A stretch of DNA of 64,000 nucleotides from Rhodopirellula baltica (lineage in GTDB: Bacteria; Planctomycetota; Planctomycetia; Pirellulales; Pirellulaceae), in contig PPHI01000096.1 in NCBI GenBank assembly GCA_002901265.1, positions 37,852 to 101,851 on the forward strand. Reading direction: 5' to 3'. The notes beneath the pieces are model-generated. The model searched no databases, had not been told where the DNA came from, and saw nothing but the letters and a program-made list of their open reading frames with translations. Numbering within the stretch: position 1 is the first letter of the stretch; every line of letters starts with the position of its first letter. This document shows, piece by piece, positions 27,944-38,204 of the stretch. The position numbers and the translations under genes are program-made.

Positions 27944-30337
27944 TTATCTCAAGTTGATAGCACGGAGCCGCAGTGCGTTCGCAATGACCGAAACACTGCT
28001 AAAACTCATCGCGGCGGCTGCAATCATCGGGCTGAGCAAAATGCCAAAGAACGGATACAAGGCACCCGCAGCGATGGGAATTCCGATCGCGTTATAGACA
28101 AACGCAAAGAACAAGTTTTGACGAATATTTGACATTGTCTTTCGGCTAAGCCGTGCGGCGGAAGCGATGCCACTTAGGTCGCCGCCGACAAGTGTGATGC
28201 CTGCCGACTCGATCGCGACCTGAGTTCCCGTCCCCATTGCGATTCCGACGTCCGCCGCTGCGAGTGCCGGCGCATCATTGATCCCGTCGCCCGCCATCGC
28301 GACACGATGACCTTGATCTTGCAATTCGCTGACGTGTCGCTGCTTTTCTTCTGGGGAAATTCCTGCATGGACTTCATCAAGTCCCAGTTGATTCGCGACC
28401 GCCTTGGCCGTCGGTTCGGCATCACCCGTTAACATCACCACGCGCAGCCCGAGTTCATGAAGTGACTCTAATGCGGACGGCGTGCTATCTTTGATCGGGT
28501 CCGAAATCGCGATCATCCCCATCGCTTGATTGTCTCGGGCGACATAGACGACGGTCGCACCCGCCGATTGCAGGTCGCTTGATTGGGTTTCCCGTGCGCT
28601 ATCGAGGTTGATGCTATTTTGTTCGAGCAATTTGCGACTGCCGATCAGAATCGTACTCTGGTCGACTTTTGCGGTGACTCCGATTCCCGACATCGCGTCG
28701 AAATGGTCAGCAGTTTGTCGATCCGTGTTGTCCCATTGCTCAGCGGCATTGACGATGGCCTGCGCCAACGGGTGTTCGCTATGCCGTTCAACCGCTGCCG
28801 CGATGGAGAGTAGTTCGTTCTCGTCTACATCGCCGAACGTGACGACGTCGGTCACTTCGGGCTTGCCCTTTGTCAACGTTCCCGTTTTGTCGACGACGAT
28901 CATATCGACTTCTTCCATCGTTTCCAGAACTTCGGCGTTCTTGATCAGTACTCCGCCTTTGGCGCCTCGACCGACACCGACCATCACCGACATCGGAGTC
29001 GCCAATCCCAGTGCACATGGACAAGCTACGATCAAGACCGCAACCGCCGCGATAAACGCATGTGCGAGCTTTGGATCAGGGCCCCATACGGCCCATCCGA
29101 TGAATGCCAGAATCGAGCAGGCGATCACTGACGGGACAAAGTAACGAGCGACGATGTCGGCAAGCTTTTGAATGGGGGCCCGACTGCGTTGTGCTTCGGC
29201 AACCATTTCGACGATCCGGCTGAGTACCGTTTCGTCTCCAACACTCGTTGCTTCGATGACCAGTGAGCCATTTTCATTGATCGTGCCCCCGGTGATCGAA
29301 TCGCCTTTCGATTTTTCGACTGGCGTTGGTTCACCGGTCAGCATGGACTCGTCGATCGAGGAGGAGCCTTCGACGACTTCGCCATCAACCGGCACCTTGT
29401 CGCCGGGGCGAACACGAAGGTGATCGCCTTTGCGGACCTCCGAAAGTTGGATCTCCTGTTCTTCACCGGATGAATCGATTCGAGTTGCCGTCTCTGGAGT
29501 CAATTCGAGCAACTCTTCGATTGCGCCGCCCGTTTGATTTCGCGCTCGAAGTTCAAGAACTTGACCCAGCAAAACTAAAGTGATGATCACGCCTGACGCT
29601 TCAAAGTACAACGGCGGTCGACCGTTCTCGGTAAACGCTTCTGGGATGATTGCCGGCGACAGCACGACCACACAGCTGAAACAGAACGCCGCCAAACTAC
29701 CGACGGTGATCAAGGAAAACATGTTCAAGTTCATCGTTTCGAACGACTTGAATCCTCGGACCAACAACGGCCAACCACACCAGAAGACGATCGGTGCGGC
29801 CAACGCGAATTGCAGCCAACCGTATGCGCGATTGCTGATCCAATCGGTCGCATCGAAGCCGACCATCGGTCCCATCGCGACGACCAGAAGCGGAACCGCC
29901 AGAGCAGCGGCAATCCAAAACCGCAGTTTGATGCGTTGGTATTCAGTATTATCGGATGGGTCCGCCGAGCCGGATTTTGGTTCGAGGTCCATCCCGCAGA
30001 TGGGGCAGTCCCCTGGTCCTTGTTGTTCGACCTCGGGGTGCATCGGGCAGGTATAGATCTTCGTTGAGCTACCAGAGTCACCCGGCGAATCATTTACGCT
30101 TCGCTTGTGGGATTTGCGATCAGCATGCGCGTGATTCCCACAGCATGACTCATCACTGTTGTTTGGGGCGTCTGTCAGTTTGAGAAATTGTTCTGGGGAC
30201 TCTCGGAACCGGCCGGCACAACTCGAACTGCAAAAGTAGTATTTTTTGCCCTCATACTGGTGCGACGGTGCGTTGTCTGGGTTAACAGACATGCCGCAGA
30301 CCGGGTCGGTTGTCTTCGCTGCTGTTTCGGTCGTCAT
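27944..30337 (-). CDS. Copper-type heavy-metal translocating P-type ATPase
   Basis: 797 residues from the ATG at 30337, which has AAGGAGAG (revcomp of 30345-30352) about 7 bases upstream; the open frame to 30433 is rejected. N-terminal domains: a YHS/TRASH-type metal site ([16 protein letters not shown]) and a heavy-metal-binding segment ([19 protein letters not shown]), in place of classical HMA domains. Then eight membrane helices with the P1B motif [11 protein letters not shown], actuator TGEP, phosphorylation site [18 protein letters not shown] and [10 protein letters not shown]. It exports monovalent copper (or silver) from the cytoplasm. No copper-responsive regulator was seen beside it. 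Confidence 0.96.
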   Translation of the reverse strand: MTTETAAKTTDPVCGMSVNPDNAPSHQYEGKKYYFCSSSCAGRFRESPEQFLKLTDAPNNSDESCCGNHAHADRKSHKRSVNDSPGDSGSSTKIYTCPMHPEVEQQGPGDCPICGMDLEPKSGSADPSDNTEYQRIKLRFWIAAALAVPLLVVAMGPMVGFDATDWISNRAYGWLQFALAAPIVFWCGWPLLVRGFKSFETMNLNMFSLITVGSLAAFCFSCVVVLSPAIIPEAFTENGRPPLYFEASGVIITLVLLGQVLELRARNQTGGAIEELLELTPETATRIDSSGEEQEIQLSEVRKGDHLRVRPGDKVPVDGEVVEGSSSIDESMLTGEPTPVEKSKGDSITGGTINENGSLVIEATSVGDETVLSRIVEMVAEAQRSRAPIQKLADIVARYFVPSVIACSILAFIGWAVWGPDPKLAHAFIAAVAVLIVACPCALGLATPMSVMVGVGRGAKGGVLIKNAEVLETMEEVDMIVVDKTGTLTKGKPEVTDVVTFGDVDENELLSIAAAVERHSEHPLAQAIVNAAEQWDNTDRQTADHFDAMSGIGVTAKVDQSTILIGSRKLLEQNSINLDSARETQSSDLQSAGATVVYVARDNQAMGMIAISDPIKDSTPSALESLHELGLRVVMLTGDAEPTAKAVANQLGLDEVHAGISPEEKQRHVSELQDQGHRVAMAGDGINDAPALAAADVGIAMGTGTQVAIESAGITLVGGDLSGIASAARLSRKTMSNIRQNLFFAFVYNAIGIPIAAGALYPFFGILLSPMIAAAAMSFSSVSVIANALRLRAINLR

Positions 30338-30594
30338 AAAGCACTCTCCTTCGTTCCAACAAGCGATCGGAACGATTCGTCTTGGTGTCGTTGCTGACCG
30401 CAAGTCGTTGGATTGGGAGGCGTCTGAATTCAAGTGAGACGCTGCGGTCGATTGGACGTCGTTTACGCAGCGTGCGAATCGCGTACCGTTTAGCGCGGCA
30501 AGCGATTCGTCGATCGGAATTGCAAAGAAGAGGCGATCCGTTTGTGCCCTAGCGGATAATCATTGGCCGGAAGCTCATTTGCCGGCAGCAGCGA

Positions 30595-31704
30595 TCACGA
30601 ACTGGTCGACTCGACGCGGAACGTCGGCACAGGGCGGCCCGGTCGGAAGCTCTCGATGGTTTCGACTGATGTCTTGGCTTTAAACTGCGTCGCCAACTCT
30701 GCGACACATTCAGTCACCACTTTTTGGAGTGGTTCTGGGGCAAGACTAACACGGGCATTGATCAATAGCGTCGCCGAGTCGCTGCTGGTATCTGCCGCAA
30801 CAGAAAGCATTGTCGGGGTATCGCTGCTAACCAGGTTTGCGACAGCAACTGACGTTTGCGATGAGCAAAGGACTTTGAGGTGGGCGGGTTCGGCATCGAG
30901 TTCATCGAGTCGTGCACGAAGTCGATCAACAATCGTTAGTGCAATCGCGTCGAGAGGAACGGCAGCGTCGGCGACAAGCGTGACCGTCGCATTTAACCAT
31001 CCGAGTTCAGCTTCGCCTTCTGCGTAGACATCGTAGTCGACTTCCATCAACTTCTCTCTCGCAGTGGGTTCCTGAGCCAATGCGTCGTAGAGAGCTTCCA
31101 AGTTTTCGCCCGTCTTCGCTGAGATGCCGATCACTGGGCGACCGGGATATTGCGTTTCGATGCAGTCCCGCAATTGCGTTTGTTGATCGGCGGTCAGTTC
31201 ATCGATTCGATTGATCAGCACCAATTCTGATTCTTCGAGTTGCTTCCGAAATATGTACTCGGCTTTTTCGGAGAAGCCCCTTCCGCTGCTTCCGGTCAGG
31301 ATTTTTAGTCCGTGACTGGGTTTGAGGACGACGGCGTAGGGGCTGTGGACAAACTTTTCGCCAAGGCGTTCCATCATTGGAAGGGCGATCGTAGCGACCA
31401 GATCGGTGCAACTGCCCACTGGTTCGGCCAGGATCACATCTGGACGTTGATCTTTTTCAAACGAATCCATCGCATCGGTCAGGCCGTGGAAATTGCAACA
31501 GAAGCACGATCCGGCCACTTCGTTGACGTTTAGTCCCTGGCTGCGTAGCAACTCGGTATCAACCAGACCTGCCGCCTGGTCGTTTGTAACCACGCAGACG
31601 TGTTTGCCCTGTTCTTGATAATGGCGGGCTAGTTTGGCAATCAGGGTGGTCTTTCCGGCGCCTAGAAAACCGCCGATCATGACGAAGCGAATAGGTTGCG
31701 ACAT
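30595..31704 (-). CDS. G3E-family GTPase (CobW-like metallochaperone)
   Basis: 369 residues from the ATG at 31704. Seen: the P-loop GGFLGAGKTTLI (residues 11-22), the CxCC metal motif in GSCFCCNFHGL, switch-like ILAEPVGSCTDL, and base-specificity NRIDEL. Members load or deliver Zn, Co or Ni. The C-terminal third has no clear CobW_C match and ends in Ser/Glu. It lies upstream of the copper pump on the same strand, but the 257-bp gap suggests a separate promoter. No convincing Zur-type operator was found in the 252 bp before it. Confidence 0.92.
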   Translation of the reverse strand: MSQPIRFVMIGGFLGAGKTTLIAKLARHYQEQGKHVCVVTNDQAAGLVDTELLRSQGLNVNEVAGSCFCCNFHGLTDAMDSFEKDQRPDVILAEPVGSCTDLVATIALPMMERLGEKFVHSPYAVVLKPSHGLKILTGSSGRGFSEKAEYIFRKQLEESELVLINRIDELTADQQTQLRDCIETQYPGRPVIGISAKTGENLEALYDALAQEPTAREKLMEVDYDVYAEGEAELGWLNATVTLVADAAVPLDAIALTIVDRLRARLDELDAEPAHLKVLCSSQTSVAVANLVSSDTPTMLSVAADTSSDSATLLINARVSLAPEPLQKVVTECVAELATQFKAKTSVETIESFRPGRPVPTFRVESTSS

Positions 31705-31956
31705 TGGTGGGGTTGGTAGGTGAAAGCGGATCAGAAATTCAGGGAGTGTAGGGAAGTGCAGACGCATACCGCACAGTCTGACATTCTGACGAACACTAGA
31801 TTGTTGTCAAGCTTGCACCATTGTCGGCGTGGAGCTGTTTGCCGCACTGAGCTGTCGCTCGAGTGTTAAACTGTTGGCTTCCCCTTCCCAAGTCCAATCG
31901 TCCTGCCACGTCCAATTGTTTGAGGACCGGCGTTCGCCCTCCTGTGAGCTTGATTT

Positions 31957-33459
31957 ATGAACCCAGCGCATTTGTCCTTACGGATACTGGCCGTCGCCGC
32001 CGTCAGCATGGTGGCACTAATGATCGGGCGCGGAACGCCAGCAAACGCGGCGCCGAACGTCATTTTGGTATTCATCGACGACCTCGGATGGAAAGACATT
32101 GGTTGCTATGGCAATGATTTTGTTGAAACGCCAAATATTGACGCGTTGGCACGGGGCGGGGTGCGTTTTACGAACTTCTATGCCGCCGGCGCTGTCTGTT
32201 CGCCTACTCGATGTGCCGTTCAATCCGGGCAAAATCAAGCTCGCATCGGTATCACGGCTCACATCCCTGGGCATTGGCGTCCTTTTGAACGTGTCATCAC
32301 GCCTCAAACAACAATGGCTATGCCTCTGGACGTCGTCACGGTCGCAGAATCGCTGCAACAGACCGGCTACTCGACCGGATACATTGGCAAATGGCACCTA
32401 GGAAATGGAGCGATGTTCCAACCGGATCGTCAGGGATATGAATTGAGTGCGGTCATCAATGGGCCCCATTTGCCAGGTCGGTATCGCGTCCAAGGAAAGA
32501 GTGACTTTCGACCTGGGGCTGATCAGTACCGAACTGATTTCGAAGCTGATCTGAGCGTCGATTTTATTCGGTCGCATCGCGACCAGCCTTTCTTTTTGAT
32601 GGTGTCGCCATTTGCGGTCCATATTCCGTTAGGAGCCATGTCGTCGAAGGTCGAGAAGTATCGCGCCAAAGCAGAAGCATTGGGACGCGAGTTGCCGCAC
32701 CCTGTGTATGCCGCGATGACCGAGCATGTGGATGACATGGTGGGGCGAATCGTTGATGCGGTTGACCAAGCGGGTATCAGGGACAACACGATGATTGTCT
32801 TTACTTCCGACAATGGCGGACTCTACAAGCGGTATGACTACCGTGAGGCTGCCGACGATTTGGTCAGTAGTCAGCAGCCACTGCGCGGCGAAAAAGGTTC
32901 GCTTCACGAAGGCGGGATTCGGGTTCCGCTGATCATCAATTATCCGCAATCGAAGCAGGCGGGGTTGGTTTGTGATCAGCCCTGCATTAGCTACGATTTT
33001 TACCCGACCTTCGTTGATCTAGCTGGCGGAACGCTGCCGGAAACACAAACGATCGACGGCGTCAGCTTGTTGCCGCTTCTTGAAGACCCCACCATGGATT
33101 TGAATCGTGGGCCGTTGTATTGGCACTATCCGCACTATCACCATGATCGACCCGCGAGTGCGATCCGCGACGGTGATTGGAAACTGATCGAGTACATTGA
33201 TGGCAGCGGAGACTTGGAACTCTATCAGCTTTCCAATGACATCGGAGAGTCAACAAACCTTGCGAGTGAAAAGAAGGGGCGTGTCGCTGACTTGCGTAAG
33301 AAACTTGGCGATTGGCGGACCGAGGTTATTGCTCGCATGCCGATTAACAATCCGAACTACGATCCGGATAGAGCAGGGGAGTGGTGGAATCAAAACCGGG
33401 GCGAACCCGTTGACAGTGATGCTCGCAAGCGGTTTCCGCCGACGGAGCTGGATGACTGA
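31957..33459 (+). CDS. Secreted sulfatase (formylglycine type)
   Basis: 500 residues. A signal peptide (about 1-31, ending ANAA) precedes VILVFIDDLGW, whose two Asp bind calcium, and the modification site CSPTRCAVQSG, where Cys81 would be converted to formylglycine. YIGKWHLG, HIPLGAM, TEHVDDMVG and FTSDNGG are the remaining sulfatase hallmarks. It hydrolyses sulfate esters, probably on sulfated polysaccharide, in the periplasm or outside. The 45 C-terminal residues follow the usual Asp/Trp-rich tail. It stands alone on the + strand, with a convergent gene 12 bp away. Confidence 0.96.
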   Translation: MNPAHLSLRILAVAAVSMVALMIGRGTPANAAPNVILVFIDDLGWKDIGCYGNDFVETPNIDALARGGVRFTNFYAAGAVCSPTRCAVQSGQNQARIGITAHIPGHWRPFERVITPQTTMAMPLDVVTVAESLQQTGYSTGYIGKWHLGNGAMFQPDRQGYELSAVINGPHLPGRYRVQGKSDFRPGADQYRTDFEADLSVDFIRSHRDQPFFLMVSPFAVHIPLGAMSSKVEKYRAKAEALGRELPHPVYAAMTEHVDDMVGRIVDAVDQAGIRDNTMIVFTSDNGGLYKRYDYREAADDLVSSQQPLRGEKGSLHEGGIRVPLIINYPQSKQAGLVCDQPCISYDFYPTFVDLAGGTLPETQTIDGVSLLPLLEDPTMDLNRGPLYWHYPHYHHDRPASAIRDGDWKLIEYIDGSGDLELYQLSNDIGESTNLASEKKGRVADLRKKLGDWRTEVIARMPINNPNYDPDRAGEWWNQNRGEPVDSDARKRFPPTELDD

Positions 33460-33471
33460 TTGGCAACCGCG

Positions 33472-34182
33472 TTATTCTTCTTGGATGGTGATCGAGCGAA
33501 CGACGTTTTCCTGGTCGCAAGCGGCAACGAAGAAATTCCGCTGTTTGTCGAGTTGGCGGCGTTGATCGATTTCAATTAAGCCGCCGCAGACCGTGTTGTT
33601 GCAGGTATCAGACCGCAGATCGAATGGCAATCCGCATCCGTGTTCGCTATGGAAGACGCAGGAGTCTTCATAGCTAAACTCGGGAAGACATTTGAGGTAA
33701 CGATCGGAAAGGTCCTGATCGGAGAGTGTGGGATGCTGTCGTCGGACTCGCTCGATTGTCGCGCCGGACAAATAGGCTCGGTCTCCACCACGCAAGCAGC
33801 ATCCACCTCGGCAGTTCGCACAGACCTCCGCGTAAAGCGGCAGTGAGAACCGATCATCGACGGCGGCCATTTCGTCGTGGTGTTCGGCAGACTCGATTTG
33901 ACATGGTAATTCAGCCTCGCCGATTGCTTGTTCGAAGTAGGTGGCGAATCGTCGTTTTCGTTGGCCAGAAAGCTTTGTCAGGGTTCGCCTGTTGCTCGAC
34001 GTCACAATGACTTGAAATGAGTCGTCTAGGTCACCGCGTTTGTGTTTTGCTGCCGTCGCTGCTGCCAACCGCCGTTGGTACAATTGCTCGCGTTCCATTG
34101 CCCGTTGCGACGCTCGTGAACGCTGTGCATCAGTCGAAGTCGATGTTGGTTTTGCGGGATGAATTGGCATTCGGTGTCGCAT
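33472..34182 (-). CDS. Cysteine-rich cluster protein, function unknown
   Basis: 236 residues from the ATG at 34182 (open to 34293). A basic, helical N-terminus (residues 1-70) is followed by YAEVCANCRGGCCLRGG, then CLPEFSYEDSCVFH, CGLPFDLRS and CNNTVCGG: seven or more cysteines in a pattern like, but not the same as, the YkgJ cluster. It may bind zinc or an iron-sulfur cluster. Divergent from the 34292 gene with 109 bp between starts. No enzyme activity can be proposed. Confidence 0.75.
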   Translation of the reverse strand: MRHRMPIHPAKPTSTSTDAQRSRASQRAMEREQLYQRRLAAATAAKHKRGDLDDSFQVIVTSSNRRTLTKLSGQRKRRFATYFEQAIGEAELPCQIESAEHHDEMAAVDDRFSLPLYAEVCANCRGGCCLRGGDRAYLSGATIERVRRQHPTLSDQDLSDRYLKCLPEFSYEDSCVFHSEHGCGLPFDLRSDTCNNTVCGGLIEIDQRRQLDKQRNFFVAACDQENVVRSITIQEE

Positions 34183-34291
34183 CGTTTTGGTTTCCTCGGT
34201 GATTCTAGCGGGATTGTAACAATCGCTCGTTCCGATTCCGATGTTGATTCCACCTTGCCCCAACACTACCTGTCCTCGGCAAACATCGCTC

Positions 34292-34813
34292 ATGTCTCTT
34301 TACGCAGCACTTCGAGAATTCGACGGCAAGAAAACGGCGGCACTCGAACAGGTTGATGCGGAGTTGACTCGTGACAAGGACACGCTTGGAGAGCTGCTGG
34401 TGGCAGCCGAACAAACGGATGAAACGATGCAAAGTGCGTCGACCTGGATACTGAAACGTTGGTGTGATGAGGGTGAGCCGCTGATCGCGAAATCGATCCC
34501 AAAATTCGTCAAAGCTTTGCGGCAAGTGACGGCTTGGCCGGCGCGGTTGCATCTATTGCAAATTTTGTCGGTTCATCCGATTCCGTTGCGAGCGGCCAAG
34601 TCCTTGAAGCCGGTTCTCAATGACCTGTTGATACAGGACAATAAATTCGTCCGAGCGTGGTGCTTTAGCGTTCTGGCGGCGATCGCAGAAACCGATCCGA
34701 CGTACCGAGATCATGTGCGATCCGTCTTGGACAATGCAGAAGCCGCTGATTCGGCCTCTGTGAAAGCACGTATTCGACACGTTAGAAAGCGATACGATTG
34801 GGCGACTTCGTGA
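34292..34813 (+). CDS. HEAT-repeat-like protein
   Basis: 173 residues from the ATG at 34292 (open from 34241). Helical throughout, with degenerate HEAT motifs (LLVAAEQTDETMQSASTW, RLHLLQILSVHPIP, VRAWCFSVLAAIAET). It is probably a protein-interaction scaffold. The stop overlaps the GTG start of the interrupted alpha/beta hydrolase gene (GTGA), indicating cotranscription with it. No other function can be read. Confidence 0.75.
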   Translation: MSLYAALREFDGKKTAALEQVDAELTRDKDTLGELLVAAEQTDETMQSASTWILKRWCDEGEPLIAKSIPKFVKALRQVTAWPARLHLLQILSVHPIPLRAAKSLKPVLNDLLIQDNKFVRAWCFSVLAAIAETDPTYRDHVRSVLDNAEAADSASVKARIRHVRKRYDWATS

Positions 34814-35712
34814 GCGAGAAGCACGTCAGCCATCGCGTGCGAGTGTGGTTGCGCCGTTCGCTTCTTGTATTGATCGCCGTAGTTGGAATTGGTGGCGTTA
34901 TGGCTTGGATTGTCGGTAGCCGACTTGTGGCTCCTTGTCCAAGACAGGTCGGCGATCCACCGTCCGGGTTGCACGCCGTTGCGATTGAAATCGAAAGTCG
35001 TTCAGACGCTACGTTGTCAGGATGGCACTGCGTACCGAGCGATTGCCGTGGCGTCATCGTGTTGCTACATGGAATCCGTGGAAATTGACGGGCGATGGTC
35101 GATCGAGCCCAGATGCTGTACGAAGCGGGCTATGCGACAGTCTTGATTGATTTTCGTGGGCATGGTGAAAGTGGCGGCCAGCAGATCACCTTTGGGAATT
35201 TGGAACGATTTGACGCGACTGCCGCTGTCGAATTTGCCCGGCAAGCACATCCTGAATTGCCGATCGGTGTCATCGGTGTATCGCTTGGTGGCGCATCCGC
35301 AGTACTTGCTTCGCCACTGGATATTGATGCCTTAGTACTAGAATCCGTTTACTCAACGATTTCCGATGCGGTCGAAAATCGAGTGCGGATCAGGCTTGGT
35401 CCGATTGCGCCACTCGCGTCTGCGGCGCTGCTGTTTCAGTTGAGGTATCGGCTTGGTATCCCGTCAGACGCGTTGGTGCCGATCGATCACGTTGCGGACG
35501 TGAAGTGTCCCGTGTTGATCTTGTCAGGCCGAGAAGATCAACAGACCACAGAAGTGGAGACGCGGCGGATGTTTGAGGCCGCGAGCGAACCCAAGTCACT
35601 TTGGTTGATTGACGGAGTAGGGCATAAGGACCTGTATCGGTATGCCGGCGATGCGTACCGAGAACGGGTGCTCGAGTTCCTGGACGCGCATCTGCCGACT
35701 GCCATCGAATGA
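34810..35712 (+). pseudogene. Alpha/beta hydrolase with an in-frame stop
   Basis: One open reading frame of 301 codons, interrupted by TGA at 35086-35088. Upstream part: a GTG start overlapping the previous stop, one membrane anchor (RSLLVLIAVVGIGGVMAWIV) and the oxyanion strand VIVLLHGIRGN. Downstream part, in the same frame: VLIDFRGHGESGG, the nucleophile elbow GVSLGGASA, VLILSGREDQQTT and the final His in VGHKDLYRY, so the catalytic triad lies wholly after the stop. The family usually has Arg or Lys after HGxxGN, so a CGA-to-TGA change would explain it. Selenocysteine is unlikely because this is not a redox position. It may be a real nonsense mutation or a base error. Confidence 0.85.
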
Positions 35713-35734
35713 GCAGACGGATCGGTATCGATTG

Positions 35735-36898
35735 TCATTCGGCGGTTGGATCTGCAAAACAATCCGACAAGAATGTCTCAACCATACGATTCACTTCCGG
35801 AGCAGAAAATGCTGAGCCACCGTGTCCCGCACCGTCGATGAGGTGAAGCTGATTCTGCACGCCAACCTTGTCCAACGCTTCATGCAACGCTTCGCTTTGG
35901 TTGGGCGGTACAGTTCCGTCCTTGGTACCGTGAATGATTAGAAACGGTGGATCGTCTTTGTCGATGTAAGTAATCGGATTGACGCGTTTGATGCCATCCG
36001 GGTTGGAAAGCACTTCGCCGCCGCCCAGCAAACGGGATTCGGGTGAGCCATCGCGATTGTGGTTTTCGTAGCCTCTCGCAGTGACAAACAGCTGGAAGTC
36101 CGTGGGGCCAAAGAAGTCAACGACGGCTTGAACTTTGCTCGATTGGTCTTGCCAACCGCCGGAACCTTCGAGGTCTTTTGCGTCGCCAGATGTTCCGAGT
36201 AGGGCAACCAAGTGGCCGCCGGCAGAAGAACCGCCGACCGCGATTCGATCGGGATCGATGTTGTAGTCCTTGGCATGAGCACGCAAATAGCGGATGGCGC
36301 ATTTGCAGTCTTCGATTTGTGCAGGGAACGGGGCCTCGCCAGTCAAACGGTATTCGATGGTAGCGCCTACAAATCCTTTGCGGACCATTGGCGTGACCTT
36401 GGCAACACCGCCGTCTTTGGTCCCCCCCATCCAACCACCTCCATGAATCCAAACGTAAGCCGGCCGTGGCGTCGTACTATCCTTGGGGAGGACAAGATGC
36501 ATTTTCAAGTCGCGTCCACCGCCGGTTCCAAAGACGACGTCACGTTGAACGATCACATCGCTGGGCACTGTTGGTCTGCCTTGTCGAGGGGGATTGGTAT
36601 TCGGAGGGCGTCGTGCTTCGAATTCCTTGCGGGTAATCGCCCCACTGCCATCCCGGTCGAGGCGATCAAACAGCCGGGCGGGACCCTTGAATTCCGAACG
36701 ATTGATTTCGCCATCCTGATTGGCGTCTTCTCTTTGTAGTACTTGGTCAAACGTTGGCCGTGTGCCCGATCGCTGTGGCGGTGCCTGTGCAGAGGCGATT
36801 GATCCGTGCATCACGGTACCTAAACAAGCGACTATCGCAAACAATCGAGACGGGCCGTTGAGACGGAAAGGATGAGTCAGAAAAGTCGATGGTTTCAT
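35735..36898 (-). CDS. Secreted esterase/lipase with EF-hand segment
   Basis: 387 residues. The ATG at 36898 has GGAGG 8 bases upstream, better than the start 24 bases before it. A signal peptide (to about SIASAQA) is followed by two EF-hand-like loops, DANQDGEINRSEF and DRDGSGAITRKEF, then a BD-FAE-type alpha/beta hydrolase: WIHGGGWMGG (oxyanion hole), GGSSAGGHLVAL (nucleophile Ser), HGTKDGTVPP (Asp) and GAGHGGSAF (His). It probably cleaves short esters, such as acetyl groups on sugars, outside the cytoplasm. The EF-hand fusion with an esterase is common in planctomycetes. Gap upstream 142 bp. Confidence 0.93.
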   Translation of the reverse strand: MKPSTFLTHPFRLNGPSRLFAIVACLGTVMHGSIASAQAPPQRSGTRPTFDQVLQREDANQDGEINRSEFKGPARLFDRLDRDGSGAITRKEFEARRPPNTNPPRQGRPTVPSDVIVQRDVVFGTGGGRDLKMHLVLPKDSTTPRPAYVWIHGGGWMGGTKDGGVAKVTPMVRKGFVGATIEYRLTGEAPFPAQIEDCKCAIRYLRAHAKDYNIDPDRIAVGGSSAGGHLVALLGTSGDAKDLEGSGGWQDQSSKVQAVVDFFGPTDFQLFVTARGYENHNRDGSPESRLLGGGEVLSNPDGIKRVNPITYIDKDDPPFLIIHGTKDGTVPPNQSEALHEALDKVGVQNQLHLIDGAGHGGSAFSAPEVNRMVETFLSDCFADPTAE

Positions 36899-37040
36899 TT
36901 GAAGTTCCTCCAAAAGTTGCAACCTGGTTCAGCGACGAAGGTTTCGCACCATGATACCGACAGTTGGAGTACAACGAAAAAACGTGTGCCCCTCTTGCGA
37001 AGGACACACGTCAACGACAGGTTCGCGATGTGTCTGGCGA

Positions 37041-38099
37041 CTACGGCAGCATGAGCAGGTCCTCGAGTACCTCATCATCACCGACGGCAAGCAGCAGACT
37101 AGCGGTTTCTTCGAAGAGGGCGTCTTCGTACTCCATGTGAATCCCCACCGTCAGGATGAAGGGAATCATGGTTCGTGGGATGTAGCCCATCGGGAGCTCG
37201 CCGCTGAAGTAATCGAAGTTGTATTCGCCCGCTTCTTTGAAAATCGTGTGGGTGTGTCCAAAGTGTAGGTAGTAGTGTTTGCGTTTGTAGATATCGTTGC
37301 CGTCGGTCCAAAAGGTTGCGGCGACGTCACCGGCCAAGACGAATCGCTGTGTCGAGTCGGTCAATGCTCGACCGCCGGCGTGTGGTTGCTCGATGATTTT
37401 ATGGAACCAAGAGTCACCGACACGAGGGGCACCAAAGGTCATCAAGCCTTGGACAGGGAGGTTGGCTTGGTACTGAAGTTTGAATGCCAACATTGCCGCA
37501 CTCGCCCCTCCCAAACTGTGGCCGGTCAGCCAAAGTTTGCGTCCGTTGCTGACTTCCAAAGCGACCTTGGAGAGAACTTCGGGAAAGACGCTAGTCGCGG
37601 CGTCCCAGAAACCGCGATGGACACCAACTTCCACATTGTCAATCTTGACCAACTTGACTGCGTGGTCGAGATCCGCATAGTGATCAGCGATATTTGTGAA
37701 GCTGCCGGACGTCCCGCGGCAAGCGACAATGACGGCGTTCTCGGTGACAAAAATCGCTCCGTCGGCACCGGTCGTTGAATCATGAAAGCCTTGGACTTCG
37801 ATCACGCCATGGTTGGCGTACAGTGCGTCCAGGTAGGCGTCGTAATCTTGCTCGCTGAGTTGCGAGTTGTTGTACACCGCCATGCTGAGGTGGGCGAGTA
37901 GATAGCGATTGACGAGGTTGCTGCCTTCGTCCATCGCGTTGAAATGATCGAATGCATGGTTCTCGGCGACGGGTAGATACGAGCGACCGAAAATTGGATA
38001 GAAAGTCTTCGTCTGGGCCCGCACGGGGCTACCAACCAAAAACGCTGTCGCAAAAACAGTGCAAACCGCAAGCATTCTTTTGAATGTAGAAACGTTCAT
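37041..38099 (-). CDS. Secreted class 3 lipase
   Basis: 352 residues with a signal peptide (cleavage near SPVRAQ). Seen: VIVACRGTSG for the first strand and oxyanion region, GVHRGFWDAA, the nucleophile elbow LTGHSLGGASA (Ser195) and FGAPRVGD, then an Asp candidate at LAGDVAATFW and a His-rich stretch HFGHTHT, in the Lipase_3 order. It is likely to hydrolyse acylglycerols or other esters outside the cytoplasm. The last 45 residues are acidic and hydrophobic with no match. Promoter not recognised. Confidence 0.9.
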   Translation of the reverse strand: MNVSTFKRMLAVCTVFATAFLVGSPVRAQTKTFYPIFGRSYLPVAENHAFDHFNAMDEGSNLVNRYLLAHLSMAVYNNSQLSEQDYDAYLDALYANHGVIEVQGFHDSTTGADGAIFVTENAVIVACRGTSGSFTNIADHYADLDHAVKLVKIDNVEVGVHRGFWDAATSVFPEVLSKVALEVSNGRKLWLTGHSLGGASAAMLAFKLQYQANLPVQGLMTFGAPRVGDSWFHKIIEQPHAGGRALTDSTQRFVLAGDVAATFWTDGNDIYKRKHYYLHFGHTHTIFKEAGEYNFDYFSGELPMGYIPRTMIPFILTVGIHMEYEDALFEETASLLLAVGDDEVLEDLLMLP

Positions 38100-38204
38100 C
38101 GGTCAAAGTCCTGTCGTTGGTGTTGTTGCCACCGGAATCGGCGACTTCGAACAACCAAGCGACAGACAGACCGATGTGTTACCTATGCGTATTGTGTGTG
38201 AGTA

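Noticed and set aside
31705..31956. Zur-type operator before the G3E GTPase gene
   Set aside because: Only a loose TCTGACATTCTGAC direct repeat was found; no inverted AT-rich site.
35086..35088. Selenocysteine at the in-frame TGA
   Set aside because: Position corresponds to Arg/Lys in relatives, is not redox active, and no SECIS-like hairpin is evident right after it.
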